A stretch of DNA of 64,000 nt from Mumia sp050632745 (GCF_050632745.1 NZ_JBODSD010000005.1:390352-454351), one strand, 5' to 3'; counted from the first letter of the stretch, positions 1 through 7,791 are shown. A program made the numbers and translations. Notes: generated by a model from the letters alone, not told the origin.

Positions 1-415
1 CTCGTCTGCGGACGAACCAGCGGTTCGCGATCGTGGCCGCGAACACCAGGGCCATCGAACCCGTGCCGAGGCCGATCAGGAGGCCCCAGGTGAGCAGCAG
101 CTGCCACGAGGCCGTCGCGAGAACCGAGAGCCCGGCACCGAGCGCGACCAGCACCAGCGCGGTCGCGGTGACCGCGCGGATGCCGAACCGGTCCATCAGC
201 GCCGCCGCGAACGGGGCGGTGAGGCCGAACAGCACGAGGTTGACGCTCACGGCGAGCGACATGACGCTCGTCGACCAGCCCAGCTCGTGGTGCAGCGGCA
301 CCATCAGCGGGCCGGGTGCCGCACGGAATCCCGCGGCACCGATCAAGGCGACGAACGCGACGGCGGCGACGCCCCACGCGGGGTGGACGCGCCACTGTCG
401 AGCCGCCACGCTCAC
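1..415 (-). CDS. MFS transporter, N-terminal part (runs off the window)
   Basis: The GTG start overlaps the stop of the thioesterase upstream (GTGA), so translation is probably coupled. The roughly 138 visible residues begin VSVAARQWRVHPAW and then form hydrophobic segments typical of the first four helices of a major facilitator, with a charged loop (MDRFGIR) between helices 2 and 3 where the family's conserved motif A lies. The rest lies beyond base 1. It is the third gene of an HxlR-thioesterase-MFS operon, which suggests efflux or uptake of a small organic or acyl compound. The substrate cannot be told from this fragment. Confidence 0.75.
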   Translation of the reverse strand, partial: MSVAARQWRVHPAWGVAAVAFVALIGAAGFRAAPGPLMVPLHHELGWSTSVMSLAVSVNLVLFGLTAPFAAALMDRFGIRAVTATALVLVALGAGLSVLATASWQLLLTWGLLIGLGTGSMALVFAATIANRWFVRRR

Positions 416-939
416 CCCGCCGCGCCGGACAGGATCAGGCAGCTGCTCGTGGCGTGGGCGAGGAGCCGGCCGTGGTCGTCGAGCAGCTCGGCCTCCGCGA
501 GCGCGGTGGTCCGCCCGCGGTGCTTCACGCGACCCACGCAGCGGACCGGACCGGTCTCCACCGTGAGACGGCGCAGGAACTTCACGTTGAGGTCCTGGCT
601 CGTGTAGCCGACCCCGGCCGGCAGCGTGGTGTGGACGGCGCACCCTGCGGCGGAGTCGAGCAGCGTCGCGTAGACGCCGCCGTGCACCGAGCCGATCGGG
701 TTGTACATGTACTCCGCGGGGACGAGGCGGAACTCCACGTTCCCCTCCTCGACCACGGCCAGCTCGAACCCGACGAGGCTCGCGATCGGGGCCCCGGGCA
801 CGACACCGTCGCGGACGTCGCGCATGATCTCCAGCCCGCTGCGGCCGGCCGCGGCACGCACCGTGCTCATCGGGTCGTCCCAGGTGTGGGTGCGCTCGCG
901 GGTGGAGCCGGTCGCGGTCCGGGCGGTCGTTGCGGTCAT
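412..939 (-). CDS. PaaI-like hotdog-fold thioesterase
   Basis: This 175-residue protein has a hotdog core with the PaaI-type motif HGG at residues 86-88 (context PIGSVHGGVYATLLDSA), followed by the GYTSQDLNVKFLRR strand. Such enzymes hydrolyse acyl-CoA thioesters in the cytoplasm. The first 35 or so residues are polar and probably disordered. The ATG overlaps the stop of the HxlR regulator (ATGA), and the stop overlaps the GTG of the MFS gene, so the three genes form one coupled operon. The acyl-CoA substrate is unknown. Confidence 0.85.
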   Translation of the reverse strand: MTATTARTATGSTRERTHTWDDPMSTVRAAAGRSGLEIMRDVRDGVVPGAPIASLVGFELAVVEEGNVEFRLVPAEYMYNPIGSVHGGVYATLLDSAAGCAVHTTLPAGVGYTSQDLNVKFLRRLTVETGPVRCVGRVKHRGRTTALAEAELLDDHGRLLAHATSSCLILSGAAG

Positions 940-1460
940 GATGAGGCTCCTTCGGTCCGGCGGCGCCGGACACGTCGTTCGTCGAGGGTGGCGAAGCGGC
1001 CGCGCATCGTCGCGCTGGCCGCAGGTCCGGGGGCGGCCGCGAGCCGCATCTGCGACAGCGGCGTGCCGGTGGCCGCGTCGACGAGCACCGGCTCGACCTC
1101 GCGGCCGGTGTCGCGGTCGGTGAGGACGACGGCGCGCTCGTCGGGGGCGAGGCCGCGGTTGCCCCAGGCCAGCAGGGACAGCACGACTCCCTGCGCGTCG
1201 CGACCACGCGGGGTGAGGACGTACTCGTAGCGCTCGGGGCGCTCGCGGTAGCGACGTCGCTCCATGAGGCCGCGCTCCACCAGCAGGCGCAGCCGGCTCG
1301 TCAGCACCGCCGGGGAGATCGGCAGATCCTCGGCGAAGTCGTCGAAGCGTCGCATGCCGTCGAGCGCGTTGCGCAGGATCAGCAGGTTCCACCAGTCGCC
1401 GAGCTCGTCCGCCCCGCGGGCGATCGGGCACTCGGCGCCGCTCAGGTCCACTCGCCGCAC
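936..1460 (-). CDS. HxlR-family transcriptional regulator
   Basis: This is a 174-residue winged-helix protein. The family's N-terminal hallmark is present: a cysteine (ECPIARGADELGDWWNLLIL) followed by the HTH region around ISPAVLTSRLRLLVERGL and the wing RPERYEYVLTPRG. HxlR proteins often sense reactive aldehydes or electrophiles through that cysteine, here near residue 11. The GTG start has a strong purine-rich Shine-Dalgarno. An inverted repeat just upstream (1483-1500) is the likely autoregulatory operator. The C-terminal 60 residues are a longer arginine-rich extension than usual. Confidence 0.85.
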   Translation of the reverse strand: MRRVDLSGAECPIARGADELGDWWNLLILRNALDGMRRFDDFAEDLPISPAVLTSRLRLLVERGLMERRRYRERPERYEYVLTPRGRDAQGVVLSLLAWGNRGLAPDERAVVLTDRDTGREVEPVLVDAATGTPLSQMRLAAAPGPAASATMRGRFATLDERRVRRRRTEGASS

Positions 1461-1482
1461 GCGCCTCCCCCTCCGTCAGTCA

Positions 1483-1500
1483 CTACTATGACGATAGTAG
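1483..1500. promoter_or_regulatory. Inverted-repeat operator upstream of the HxlR operon
   Basis: A perfect 7-bp inverted repeat, CTACTAT-GACG-ATAGTAG, lies 23 bp upstream of the HxlR start. It is AT-rich against a GC-rich background and occupies the place expected for the promoter. By analogy with other HxlR proteins it is the probable binding site for the regulator, giving autoregulation of the thioesterase/MFS operon. Confidence 0.6.
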
Positions 1501-1605
1501 ACCGTGTGAGCGAAACCCCACAGAACCCGCCCGCCACGTGAGCAGGACGCCGGGCGCAAGGGATCGTCGCCTACCGTGGCGCGGTCCCCGACAGAAAGGC
1601 ACTCC

Positions 1606-2304
1606 GTGCGTCTGCCGTCCTTGCGCCGCTCCCCCGAGGTCGACGGCCTCGCGAAGCTCCCCCGCATCTCGCGCGGCAATCTGACCTGCGAGCCTCCCGT
1701 CCAGATCGCGGGGCGGATCCGCGTGACGAGCCCGGTCACGGTCGGCGCCTTCACCTACCTGACCACCGGCACGATCAAGTCGTCGGGCAGCATCGGCCGC
1801 TACTGCTCGATCGGCCCGCACGTCTCGATCGGGCAGCCGGAGCACCCGCTCGACTGGCTCAGCACGTCGCCGTTCCAGTACAACGCCAAACGGTTCGGCT
1901 GGCACCCGTCCGCCGACGGCTTCCCTCCGGCGCCGACCGCCGGCCCCGACGGGAAGTCGTTCCGCGGCGGACGGTTCCGGATCGGCAACGACGTGTGGAT
2001 CGGCGTGAACGTCACGATCCTGCGCGGCGTGACGATCGGCGACGGCGCGATCGTCGCCGCGGGCGCGGTCGTGACGAAGGACGTGGCGCCGTACACGATC
2101 GTCGGCGGTGTGCCGGCCCGCCCGATCCGCCGGCGCTTCGACGACGAGACGGTCGATCGGCTGCTCGCGTCACGCTGGTGGGAGCTCAGCCCGAACCAGC
2201 TGAAGGACGTCCCGGTCAAGGATGTCGGGGCGGCGCTCGACGCGATCGAGAAGATCCGTGCCGACGGCGAGCCCCCGTACGAGGTGGAGCCCGTACACAC
2301 CTGA
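1606..2304 (+). CDS. CatB-like hexapeptide-repeat acetyltransferase
   Basis: A 232-residue left-handed beta-helix acyltransferase of the xenobiotic/streptogramin (CatB/Vat) type. Hexapeptide repeats run from about residue 35 (IAGRIRVTSPVTVGAFTY) to IVGGVPARPIRRRF near residue 180. A loop insertion (YNAKRFGWHPSADGFPP) carries residues that usually shape the acceptor site. It would transfer acetyl from acetyl-CoA to a hydroxyl group. I prefer the GTG at 1606 because AGAAAGG lies about 6 nt upstream; an ATG ten codons earlier is the alternative. The acceptor is unknown, and resistance is possible but not shown. Confidence 0.8.
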   Translation: MRLPSLRRSPEVDGLAKLPRISRGNLTCEPPVQIAGRIRVTSPVTVGAFTYLTTGTIKSSGSIGRYCSIGPHVSIGQPEHPLDWLSTSPFQYNAKRFGWHPSADGFPPAPTAGPDGKSFRGGRFRIGNDVWIGVNVTILRGVTIGDGAIVAAGAVVTKDVAPYTIVGGVPARPIRRRFDDETVDRLLASRWWELSPNQLKDVPVKDVGAALDAIEKIRADGEPPYEVEPVHT

Positions 2305-2331
2305 GCCGGGCGCTTCGTAGGATCGGGGATC

Positions 2332-2619
2332 GTGAGCTCCGAGACCGCCGACCCTGCACCGACGCTTCCGCGCCGGACGTGGCTCGGTGTCGTGTTCGCG
2401 CTGGTGGCGCTGGCATCGCTCGCGGGCTGCGCCCCTGCGGCGGTCCACACCGACTGGCTCGCACTGGGGCGGCGCGCGACGTTCGCCGGATTCTTCGCCC
2501 TCTACGCGTACGGCCACTTCCGCTGGCCGCACACCCGGTGGCCCAAGCGCGGCGAGCGCGCGGGGGCCGCCCTCGTGCTCGGCTACCTCGCGTGCGTGGC
2601 GCTCTCGATGACGGACTAG
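2332..2619 (+). CDS. Small membrane protein of unknown function
   Basis: A 95-residue protein with hydrophobic segments at about residues 17-33 (WLGVVFALVALASLAGC), 46-58 and 80-92, separated by a basic loop (HFRWPHTRWPKRGER). I recognise no family. TAGGAT lies 8 nt before the GTG start, consistent with a leaderless mRNA. Its stop overlaps the stop of the convergent gene at 2616 in the tetramer CTAG. The LAGC sequence could be read as a lipobox, but the proline- and arginine-containing 16-residue N-terminus makes a lipoprotein uncertain. Confidence 0.6.
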   Translation: MSSETADPAPTLPRRTWLGVVFALVALASLAGCAPAAVHTDWLALGRRATFAGFFALYAYGHFRWPHTRWPKRGERAGAALVLGYLACVALSMTD

Positions 2620-2834
2620 GTGCCCGGCTTCGTCTCGCCGGCGTACTCCGCCGGCAGCGCGTCGCCCTGCTCGGTCGGGATCGTCTCCGAGTCGGGGTCG
2701 ACCTTGTACCAAGCCTCGGGTCCGACCGTCGCTCCCCCGAGGATCAGCACGTAGCCGTCCGCATCTGGCTCCACGTCGTTCCACACCTGGTTGGCGTACT
2801 CCAACGGCCCACCGAACGTCACCACCATCGCCAT
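2616..2834 (-). CDS. Conserved small acidic protein, function unknown
   Basis: A 72-residue acidic soluble protein beginning MAMVVTFGGPLEYANQVW and ending in GETKPGT. I do not recognise the family. ACAGTA on the plus strand (TACTGT on the coding strand, 2842-2847) sits 7 nt before the ATG, supporting this start and a leaderless transcript. A longer reading frame upstream has different composition and is rejected. The gene converges on the small membrane-protein gene, sharing CTAG at the stops. Confidence 0.5.
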   Translation of the reverse strand: MAMVVTFGGPLEYANQVWNDVEPDADGYVLILGGATVGPEAWYKVDPDSETIPTEQGDALPAEYAGETKPGT

Positions 2835-2905
2835 GCTCGCGACAGTAGTACCGCACCGCCGTACGCGCTCTGCGGAGCCGTCGCTGCGATGCCAGACTGA
2901 CGGAC

Positions 2906-3874
2906 ATGGCCGATGCGCGACGTGGTGCCAAGATTGCCGTCTGCGGGGCCGGGTCGGTAGGGAGCACCGTCGCGTACGCCGCACTGCTGCGAGGGCTCGC
3001 GGGCGAGATCGTGCTGTATGACATCGCGACGAACCTGGTCGAGGCGCAGGCCGTGGACCTCAACGACGGCGCCGCGTTCGCACCGCCGACCACGATCGTC
3101 GGCAGCGACGACCCCGCGGCGTGCGCCGGCGCCGACCTGGTCGTGATGACGGCAGGCGCGCGTCAGAAGCCCGGGCAGACGCGTCTCGACCTGGCGGAGG
3201 TCAACGTCGAGATCAACCGCAGCGTGCTCGGCGCGGTCCGCGAGGTGGCGCCCGACGCGATCTACCTCGTGATCACGAACCCGTGCGACGTGCTGACCTA
3301 CGCGGCGATCAGCTTCCTCGACCTGCCGCCCGGACGGGTGTTCGGCTCGGGCACGGTGCTCGACACCGCCCGGCTGCGCTACCTCCTGTCGCGCCGCCTC
3401 GAGGTGTCCACGCGGAGCGTGCACGCCCTCGTCGCCGGCGAGCACGGCGACTCCGAGATCGTCCTGTGGTCGTCGGCCAACATCGGCGGAGTCCCGATCG
3501 CCGAGTACGACGTCGAGGGGCGCTCCATCGACCCGTCGGAGTACGCAGCGATCCGCGAGACCGTCGCCAACTCCGCCTACAAGGTCATCGAGGGCAAGGG
3601 CGCGACCAACTACGCGATCGGGCTGGCGACGGCGGACATCATGTCGGCCGTCCTGCGCGACGAGCACCGGTTCCTTCCCGTCTCGACGCTCTTCACCGGC
3701 CAGTACGGCATCGACGACGTGTGCCTCTCGGCGCCGTGCGTGGTCAGTGCCGCCGGGGTGGCCGGACCCGCCGTGCTGCCGCTGGACGAGACCGACCTGG
3801 CCGGGCTCCGGTCGTCGGCGGCCACGCTGCGGTCCCAGATCGACCAGCTCGGGCTCGGGTCGCCGCCACGCTGA
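2906..3874 (+). CDS. ldh: L-lactate dehydrogenase
   Basis: A 322-residue LDH/MDH-superfamily enzyme reducing pyruvate to L-lactate with NADH. The Rossmann motif GAGSVG is at residues 14-19. The LDH-type signature GARQKPGQTRLDL carries the substrate-loop glutamine and arginine (malate dehydrogenases have arginine at the Q position), favouring lactate over malate. ITNPCDVLTY precedes the domain boundary, and the catalytic histidine is in GEHGDSE at about residue 175. The length is normal. It stands alone between small genes and a convergent FUSC gene. Confidence 0.93.
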   Translation: MADARRGAKIAVCGAGSVGSTVAYAALLRGLAGEIVLYDIATNLVEAQAVDLNDGAAFAPPTTIVGSDDPAACAGADLVVMTAGARQKPGQTRLDLAEVNVEINRSVLGAVREVAPDAIYLVITNPCDVLTYAAISFLDLPPGRVFGSGTVLDTARLRYLLSRRLEVSTRSVHALVAGEHGDSEIVLWSSANIGGVPIAEYDVEGRSIDPSEYAAIRETVANSAYKVIEGKGATNYAIGLATADIMSAVLRDEHRFLPVSTLFTGQYGIDDVCLSAPCVVSAAGVAGPAVLPLDETDLAGLRSSAATLRSQIDQLGLGSPPR

Positions 3875-3895
3875 CCCGACGGCGACGCCGGGCCG

Positions 3896-5029
3896 TCAGC
3901 GTCCGGAGCCGAGGGCCCGGTCCACCTGCGCGACCGTCCAGCCCGTCGCGTACAGCAGGTCGGACGCGATCGACCGGACCTGCGCCACGATCGCCGCGTC
4001 GTTGATCGTCGCCGCCTCCGGCAGCGCGGCCGTCGCCAGCTTGGCGGCCTCGATCAAGCGCTGGCGCGCCTCGTCGTACGCGTCCTCCTCGGCGATGTCG
4101 TCGGCGAAGGTCCCGACCGCCTCCTGCAGCAGGCGCACGGCCTCCGGCATCCCGGTGAAGGAGTGCTCGCCTCGGCGCAGCATCGTGTGCGCGCGCCTCG
4201 CCAGCACCCGCGTGTCGCGGATCGCGTTGTCGACGTCGCGGATCGCCACGACATAGCGCTCGACGTGGCTCCGCTGTCGCCAGCGCAGCGGCGAGTAGCG
4301 GACGATCTCGTCAGCCGCCGACACCGTGGTCGCGAGGTTGTCGATCGCGGGCTGCAGCCCGCGCACCTGCTGCAGTGCAGTCCACGCCGGCCCCGCGTCG
4401 TCGAGCCGGAGGGCCAGCTCGATGTTGCGGAGCGCCTGGTCGAGCGTGCGCAGCACGCCCTGCATCTCCTTGTTGGCGCGGCGCGCCGGGTTGCCCGGGA
4501 TGAGCAGCGCCATCGCCAGCCCGACGAGCCCACCGACGACCGCGTCGACGAAGCGCACGACCGCGGGGTTGCCGGACATCACCGGCGCGATGGCGGCGAG
4601 GAGGCTCGCGGAGGTCGCCGCCTGGGTCCGCGCCAGACCGCGCAGCCCGATGAGGGTCGCGGCGATCGCGGCGAGCGCGACGATGACGCCGATCTGCCAC
4701 CACCCGCGGCCGATCACGCTGATCAGGCCCTCCCCGACCAGGACGCCGAGCGCGACCCCGGCGAAGAGCTCGAGCGTGATGCGCCGGTGCCCGCCGGAGC
4801 CGGCGAAGATCACCAGGATCGCCGCGATGGGCGCGAAGAACGGCTGCTGGTGGCCGATCACGTCGTGGGCGATGACCCACGCGACGGCAGCGCCGATCGA
4901 GATCTGCGCGATCGCGGTGAGCTGACCGCGGACCCACTGGAGGCGGGTGCGCAGCGAGACCGGCACCCGGCCGCCACGGACGTCGACGCCGTTGCCGATG
5001 CGCTCCAGGAACCCCTGCTCGTGCGCCAT
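3896..5029 (-). CDS. FUSC / aromatic acid exporter family membrane protein
   Basis: A 377-residue protein. The first half has about six hydrophobic segments (IAQISIGAAVAWVIAHDVIG, APIAAILVIFAGSGG, GVALGVLVGEGLISVIG, IGVIVALAAIAATLIG and others), and the second half is a soluble helical region. This layout matches bacterial FUSC/ArAE proteins related to YccS and AaeB, proposed aromatic-acid exporters. The start follows a strong GGGGGAGGG. Downstream of the DUF3618 and GroES-like genes on the same strand it may be the last gene of that group. The substrate is unknown. Confidence 0.75.
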   Translation of the reverse strand: MAHEQGFLERIGNGVDVRGGRVPVSLRTRLQWVRGQLTAIAQISIGAAVAWVIAHDVIGHQQPFFAPIAAILVIFAGSGGHRRITLELFAGVALGVLVGEGLISVIGRGWWQIGVIVALAAIAATLIGLRGLARTQAATSASLLAAIAPVMSGNPAVVRFVDAVVGGLVGLAMALLIPGNPARRANKEMQGVLRTLDQALRNIELALRLDDAGPAWTALQQVRGLQPAIDNLATTVSAADEIVRYSPLRWRQRSHVERYVVAIRDVDNAIRDTRVLARRAHTMLRRGEHSFTGMPEAVRLLQEAVGTFADDIAEEDAYDEARQRLIEAAKLATAALPEAATINDAAIVAQVRSIASDLLYATGWTVAQVDRALGSGR

Positions 5030-5079
5030 CAGCCCTCCCCCAGCCGCGCTCCGTCGGGTCCGTCGCGACAGTCCGTCGC

Positions 5080-5400
5080 CTACAGGTAGAGCCCGGTCTG
5101 GTCGTCGTCGATGCGCTCGGCGGCGACGGCGTGCAGGTCGCGCTCGCGCAGCAGGATGAAGTCCTTGCCCCGCACCTCCACCTCGGCCCGCTCGTCGGGG
5201 TCGAAGAGCACGCGGTCGCCGACCTGGACCGTGCGGACGCTGCTCCCGACCGCCTCGACGCGCGCCCACGACAGGCGGCGCCCGAGCTGCGCGGTCGCCG
5301 GGATCACGATGCCGCCGGTCGAGCGGCGGTCGCCGCCGTCCGGGTCGATCGAGACGAGGAGACGGTCGTGGAGCATCCGGATGGGGAGCCCGTCGGCCAT
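5080..5400 (-). CDS. GroES-like co-chaperonin fold protein
   Basis: A 106-residue GroES-fold protein: PIRMLHDRLLVSIDP, the mobile-loop equivalent RRSTGGIVIPATAQ, then VQVGDRVLFDP and DFILLRERDLHAV. It differs from true GroES in its N-terminal leader, its C-terminal tail (ERIDDDQTGLYL) and the absence of groEL here. It is likely a second, divergent co-chaperonin. Its ATG overlaps the stop of DUF3618 by one base (TGAATG region), indicating co-translation. Confidence 0.75.
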   Translation of the reverse strand: MADGLPIRMLHDRLLVSIDPDGGDRRSTGGIVIPATAQLGRRLSWARVEAVGSSVRTVQVGDRVLFDPDERAEVEVRGKDFILLRERDLHAVAAERIDDDQTGLYL

Positions 5401-5685
5401 TCAGTCGCTCACGATCTTGCGGATGAGGACGACGAGGCCGATCACGGCCGCCACCCCTCCCACGACGGGAAGGATCGTCTCCATCCGAGGCTCGCCCGAG
5501 GGCGTCACGAACTTGGCCTTGACGTCGGCGAGACCGCGACGCGCCACCGTCTTGGGGTTGGCGCGGTAGACGAGCTGGTCGACGTTGGACGCGAGGCGGT
5601 TGCGCACCTCGTCGATCTGGGTGACGAGCTGGTCCGGCGTCCCCGTGATGGTGGTCGGGACATCCGGCCTGAAATCGTTCGTCAC
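5401..5685 (-). CDS. DUF3618 family membrane-anchored protein
   Basis: A 94-residue protein. The N-terminal part (DQLVTQIDEVRNRLASNVDQLVYRANPKTVARRGL) is the DUF3618 signature, a short amphipathic helix pair. A C-terminal transmembrane helix follows (ETILPVVGGVAAVIGLVVLIRKI). The GTG at 5685 has AGGAG 6 nt upstream and is preferred over a GTG nine codons earlier (5712). The family is actinobacterial, with no established biochemical role. It is directly coupled to the GroES-like gene. Confidence 0.75.
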   Translation of the reverse strand: MTNDFRPDVPTTITGTPDQLVTQIDEVRNRLASNVDQLVYRANPKTVARRGLADVKAKFVTPSGEPRMETILPVVGGVAAVIGLVVLIRKIVSD

Positions 5686-5750
5686 GTCGTCTCCTCGCTC
5701 CGCGTCGGTCACCTGTCGAGACCACGTTACCGATACGCAAGGATAGGACC

Positions 5751-6221
5751 ATGACCACGCGACTGCAGCCAGGTGATCAGGCCCCGGACTTCACGCTTGT
5801 GGACGACCACGGCAAGGAGGTCACGCTCTCCGACCTGCGGGGCGGCAAGGTCATCGTCTACTTCTACCCCGCGGCGATGACGCCGGGGTGCACGCGCGAG
5901 GCGTGCGACTTCACCGCGGAGCGCGAGACGTTCGACGCGTCGGGCTACACGGTCCTCGGCATCTCGCCGGACAACACGGACAAGCTGGCCACCTTCCGCG
6001 AGAAGGAGGGGCTCGAGATCACGCTCCTCTCCGACCCGGACAAGGAGGTGCTCCGCGCCTGGGGCGCCTACGGCGAGAAGAAGCTCTACGGCAAGGTCAT
6101 CGAGGGCGTCATCCGCTCCACGTTCGTCGTGGACGCCGACGGCACGATCGAGGTCGCGCAGTACAACATCAAGGCCACCGGGCACGTCGAGCGCCTGATC
6201 CGCCAGCTCGACCTCGCCTGA
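5751..6221 (+). CDS. bcp: Thioredoxin-dependent peroxiredoxin (Bcp/PrxQ)
   Basis: A 156-residue atypical 2-Cys peroxiredoxin that reduces hydrogen peroxide and organic hydroperoxides using thioredoxin. The active-site sequence is MTPGCTREAC, with peroxidatic Cys47 and resolving Cys52 spaced as in Bcp. The thioredoxin fold begins GDQAPDFTLVDDHGKEVTLSDLRG. An AAGGA lies 8-9 nt upstream of the ATG. It is divergent from the DUF3618/GroES-like genes. Confidence 0.93.
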   Translation: MTTRLQPGDQAPDFTLVDDHGKEVTLSDLRGGKVIVYFYPAAMTPGCTREACDFTAERETFDASGYTVLGISPDNTDKLATFREKEGLEITLLSDPDKEVLRAWGAYGEKKLYGKVIEGVIRSTFVVDADGTIEVAQYNIKATGHVERLIRQLDLA

Positions 6222-6287
6222 CGACCCTCCCGCGCCCACGACGCCGCGCCGCGGGTACGACGCGGGTGCGCTCTAGAATGACCGCGG

Positions 6288-6369
6288 GCCGGTGTGGTGG
6301 AACTGGTAGACACGCAGGATTTAGGTTCCTGTGTCGCGAGACGTGCAGGTTCGAGTCCTGTCACCGGCA
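6288..6369 (+). tRNA. tRNA-Leu (anticodon UAG)
   Basis: An 82-nt class II tRNA. The 7-bp acceptor stem is GCCGGTG/CACCGGC, the anticodon stem CAGGA/TCCTG encloses the loop TTTAGGT with anticodon TAG, a long variable arm follows, and the T-arm contains GTTCGAGTC. The discriminator is A. CCA is not encoded (the next bases are CCC). UAG decodes CUA leucine. The 3' end is duplicated 80 bp downstream. Confidence 0.95.
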
Positions 6370-6374
6370 CCCGA
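6360..6374 (+). repeat. Direct repeat at the 3' end of tRNA-Leu, copy 1
   Basis: The 15-mer GTCACCGGCACCCGA spans the tRNA acceptor end and the bases just after it. An identical copy lies 80 bp downstream at 6440-6454. Duplication of a tRNA 3' end is the classic trace of tyrosine-recombinase integration, but no integrase lies nearby. Confidence 0.6.
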
Positions 6375-6388
6375 GCTCGCCTCGATCG

Positions 6389-6439
6389 CACAACGGGGAA
6401 GTCCTGAGCCACCAGGTGGCTCGAAACCTCCCCGTTGTG
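6389..6439 (+). terminator. Hairpin after tRNA-Leu
   Basis: The outer arms CACAACGGGG (6389-6398) and CCCCGTTGTG (6430-6439) are perfectly complementary. An inner pair GAGCCACC/GGTGGCTC lies between them. There is no T-tract, so this is either a GC-rich actinobacterial terminator for the tRNA (and for the convergent VOC gene) or another structured element. Confidence 0.5.
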
Positions 6440-6454
6440 GTCACCGGCACCCGA
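6440..6454 (+). repeat. Direct repeat of the tRNA-Leu 3' end, copy 2
   Basis: Identical to the 15-mer at 6360-6374. It abuts the stop codon of the VOC gene (6455). It could be an attachment-site remnant or a chance duplication within the terminator region. Confidence 0.6.
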
Positions 6455-6910
6455 TCAGTGCGGCTCCCCGCGGTAGGTCCCGAACGACCAGGAGTTGCCC
6501 TCCGGGTCGGCGGCGATGAAGTCGCGGCTCCCGTAGTCGGTCGTCGTGAGCTCCATCGTGATCGTGGCGCCGGCCGCCTTGGCCCGCTCGTACAGCGCGT
6601 CGGGGTCGGAGCACACGACGTACGCCCCGAAGGTGCCCGCCTTCTGCTGCCAGTGGCCCTCGTGCTTCTCCGAACCCATCATGATCCCGCCGCCCTCGGG
6701 CCAGGCGAGCTCCGCATGGTGGACGAACCCGTCGTCGTCGGCGATCACGACGACCCGGCGGAAGCCGAACGCCCGCTCGAGGAAGTCGATCATCGCCAGG
6801 CCGTCGCGGGCGGCGAGCGCCGGCCAGACGGTCGGCGCCGGCGTTGTGGTCTGCGTCGTCTGGCTCTGCGTGGTCTGGCTCTGCGTGGTCTGCGTCTGCT
6901 TAGTGCTCAT
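6455..6910 (-). CDS. VOC (glyoxalase/bleomycin-resistance) superfamily protein
   Basis: A 151-residue protein with one VOC module from about residue 28 to the end (WPALAARDGLAMIDFLERAFGF ... DFIAADPEGNSWSFGTYRG). The ending DPEGNSWSFG is the conserved final beta strand and glutamate-like region of PhnB/glyoxalase-like proteins. The N-terminus is an unusual Gln/Thr/Ser-rich repeat, QTTQS repeated three times, encoded by a 15-bp tandem repeat. It lies 5 nt downstream of the AraC regulator and is probably co-transcribed. The substrate or ligand is unknown. Confidence 0.8.
   Translation of the reverse strand: MSTKQTQTTQSQTTQSQTTQTTTPAPTVWPALAARDGLAMIDFLERAFGFRRVVVIADDDGFVHHAELAWPEGGGIMMGSEKHEGHWQQKAGTFGAYVVCSDPDALYERAKAAGATITMELTTTDYGSRDFIAADPEGNSWSFGTYRGEPH
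6849..6893 (-). repeat. In-frame 15-bp tandem repeat, three copies (VOC gene N-terminus)
   Basis: Three near-identical 15-bp units (6849-6863, 6864-6878, 6879-6893; plus-strand core CTCTGCGTGGTCTGG) encode repeated QTTQS pentapeptides just after the start codon. A unit length divisible by three would let copy number vary without breaking the frame. Confidence 0.8.
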
Positions 6911-6915
6911 GGGGT

Positions 6916-7791
6916 TCACGCTGCCCCGTTGCGGTGCCCGCCGGCTTGGAGGTTTCGGCGCTCCTCGTCGACCCAGCCCGTGGGCGTCGTCCCGGACAGC
7001 GCCCGGAAGTCGTGCACGAGGTGCGCGTGGTCGGCGTACCCCGCCCGTGCCGCGACGTCGCTCAGCGACCCGCTCTCCGGCTCCAGCGCCTGGTCGCGCA
7101 CCATCGCGACCGCTCGCTCGAAGCGCACGAGCCGGCTCAGCGCCTTGGGCCCGAACCCGATCTCGTCCACGAACACCGTACGGAGGCGCCGCGGGCTGAG
7201 CGCGACGTGCGCCGCGAGGTCGTCGATCCTTCCGTTGCCGCCCCGGGCCACGATCCACCGCCACCCCTCGACCACCTCGCGCCGTGGCCGCGTCGCCGCA
7301 GCGCCCGAGGCCGTCCGCGCCCGCTCGGCGAGCAGCGCCCGCACCGCGTCGAACCGCGACGCCCAGTCGTCGCTGTCCCCGATCCGGGCCCGCAACGCGT
7401 CCGCGGGTGCGCCGAGCACGTCCCGCACGTCGAGCGCGAGCCCTGGCAGGCGGCTCGCCGGTGCACCGAAGAGCCAGCGCGCCGCGAACGGGTGGACCGC
7501 GAGCTGGACGCCCTCCTGGGCGGGCGGCTGGTCGATGTACGCCGGGCGCGTCGCCAGCGGCCCCAGCATCCCGTAGGCCGACACCGGGTCCGGATCGTCC
7601 TCCCGCTCCCCCACGACCACCGGGGTGTCGAGCGCGACCACGAACGTGAGGTACGGCGAGGGGAGCCCGCGGTGCAGGCGCTGACGGACGTGGCGCTGGC
7701 GGTAGCCGACCATCGACGCCACGGCTCCGGCGTACGGCCCGCGCGGATCCGCCCGCACGAAGTCCATCGTCGTCTCGGTCGTCGACGTCAC
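6916..7791 (-). CDS. AraC-family transcriptional regulator
   Basis: A 291-residue protein. The N-terminal 170 residues match the DUF6597/AraC effector-like domain (LTFVVALDTPVVVGE, GVQLAVHPFAARWLFGAPASRLPG). The C-terminal AraC DNA-binding domain has two HTHs: RIDDLAAHVALSPRRLRTVFVDEIGFGPKAL and SLSDVAARAGYADHAHLVHDFRALSGTTPTGW. The start is GTG; an internal ATG nine codons later (MDFVRAD) is possible. It probably controls itself and the VOC gene that follows. Confidence 0.85.
   Translation of the reverse strand: MTSTTETTMDFVRADPRGPYAGAVASMVGYRQRHVRQRLHRGLPSPYLTFVVALDTPVVVGEREDDPDPVSAYGMLGPLATRPAYIDQPPAQEGVQLAVHPFAARWLFGAPASRLPGLALDVRDVLGAPADALRARIGDSDDWASRFDAVRALLAERARTASGAAATRPRREVVEGWRWIVARGGNGRIDDLAAHVALSPRRLRTVFVDEIGFGPKALSRLVRFERAVAMVRDQALEPESGSLSDVAARAGYADHAHLVHDFRALSGTTPTGWVDEERRNLQAGGHRNGAA

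Noticed and set aside
5080..5400. Housekeeping GroES of a groESL operon
   Set aside because: No groEL lies next to it and its tail and neighbours (DUF3618, FUSC) differ from a groES locus; called GroES-like only.
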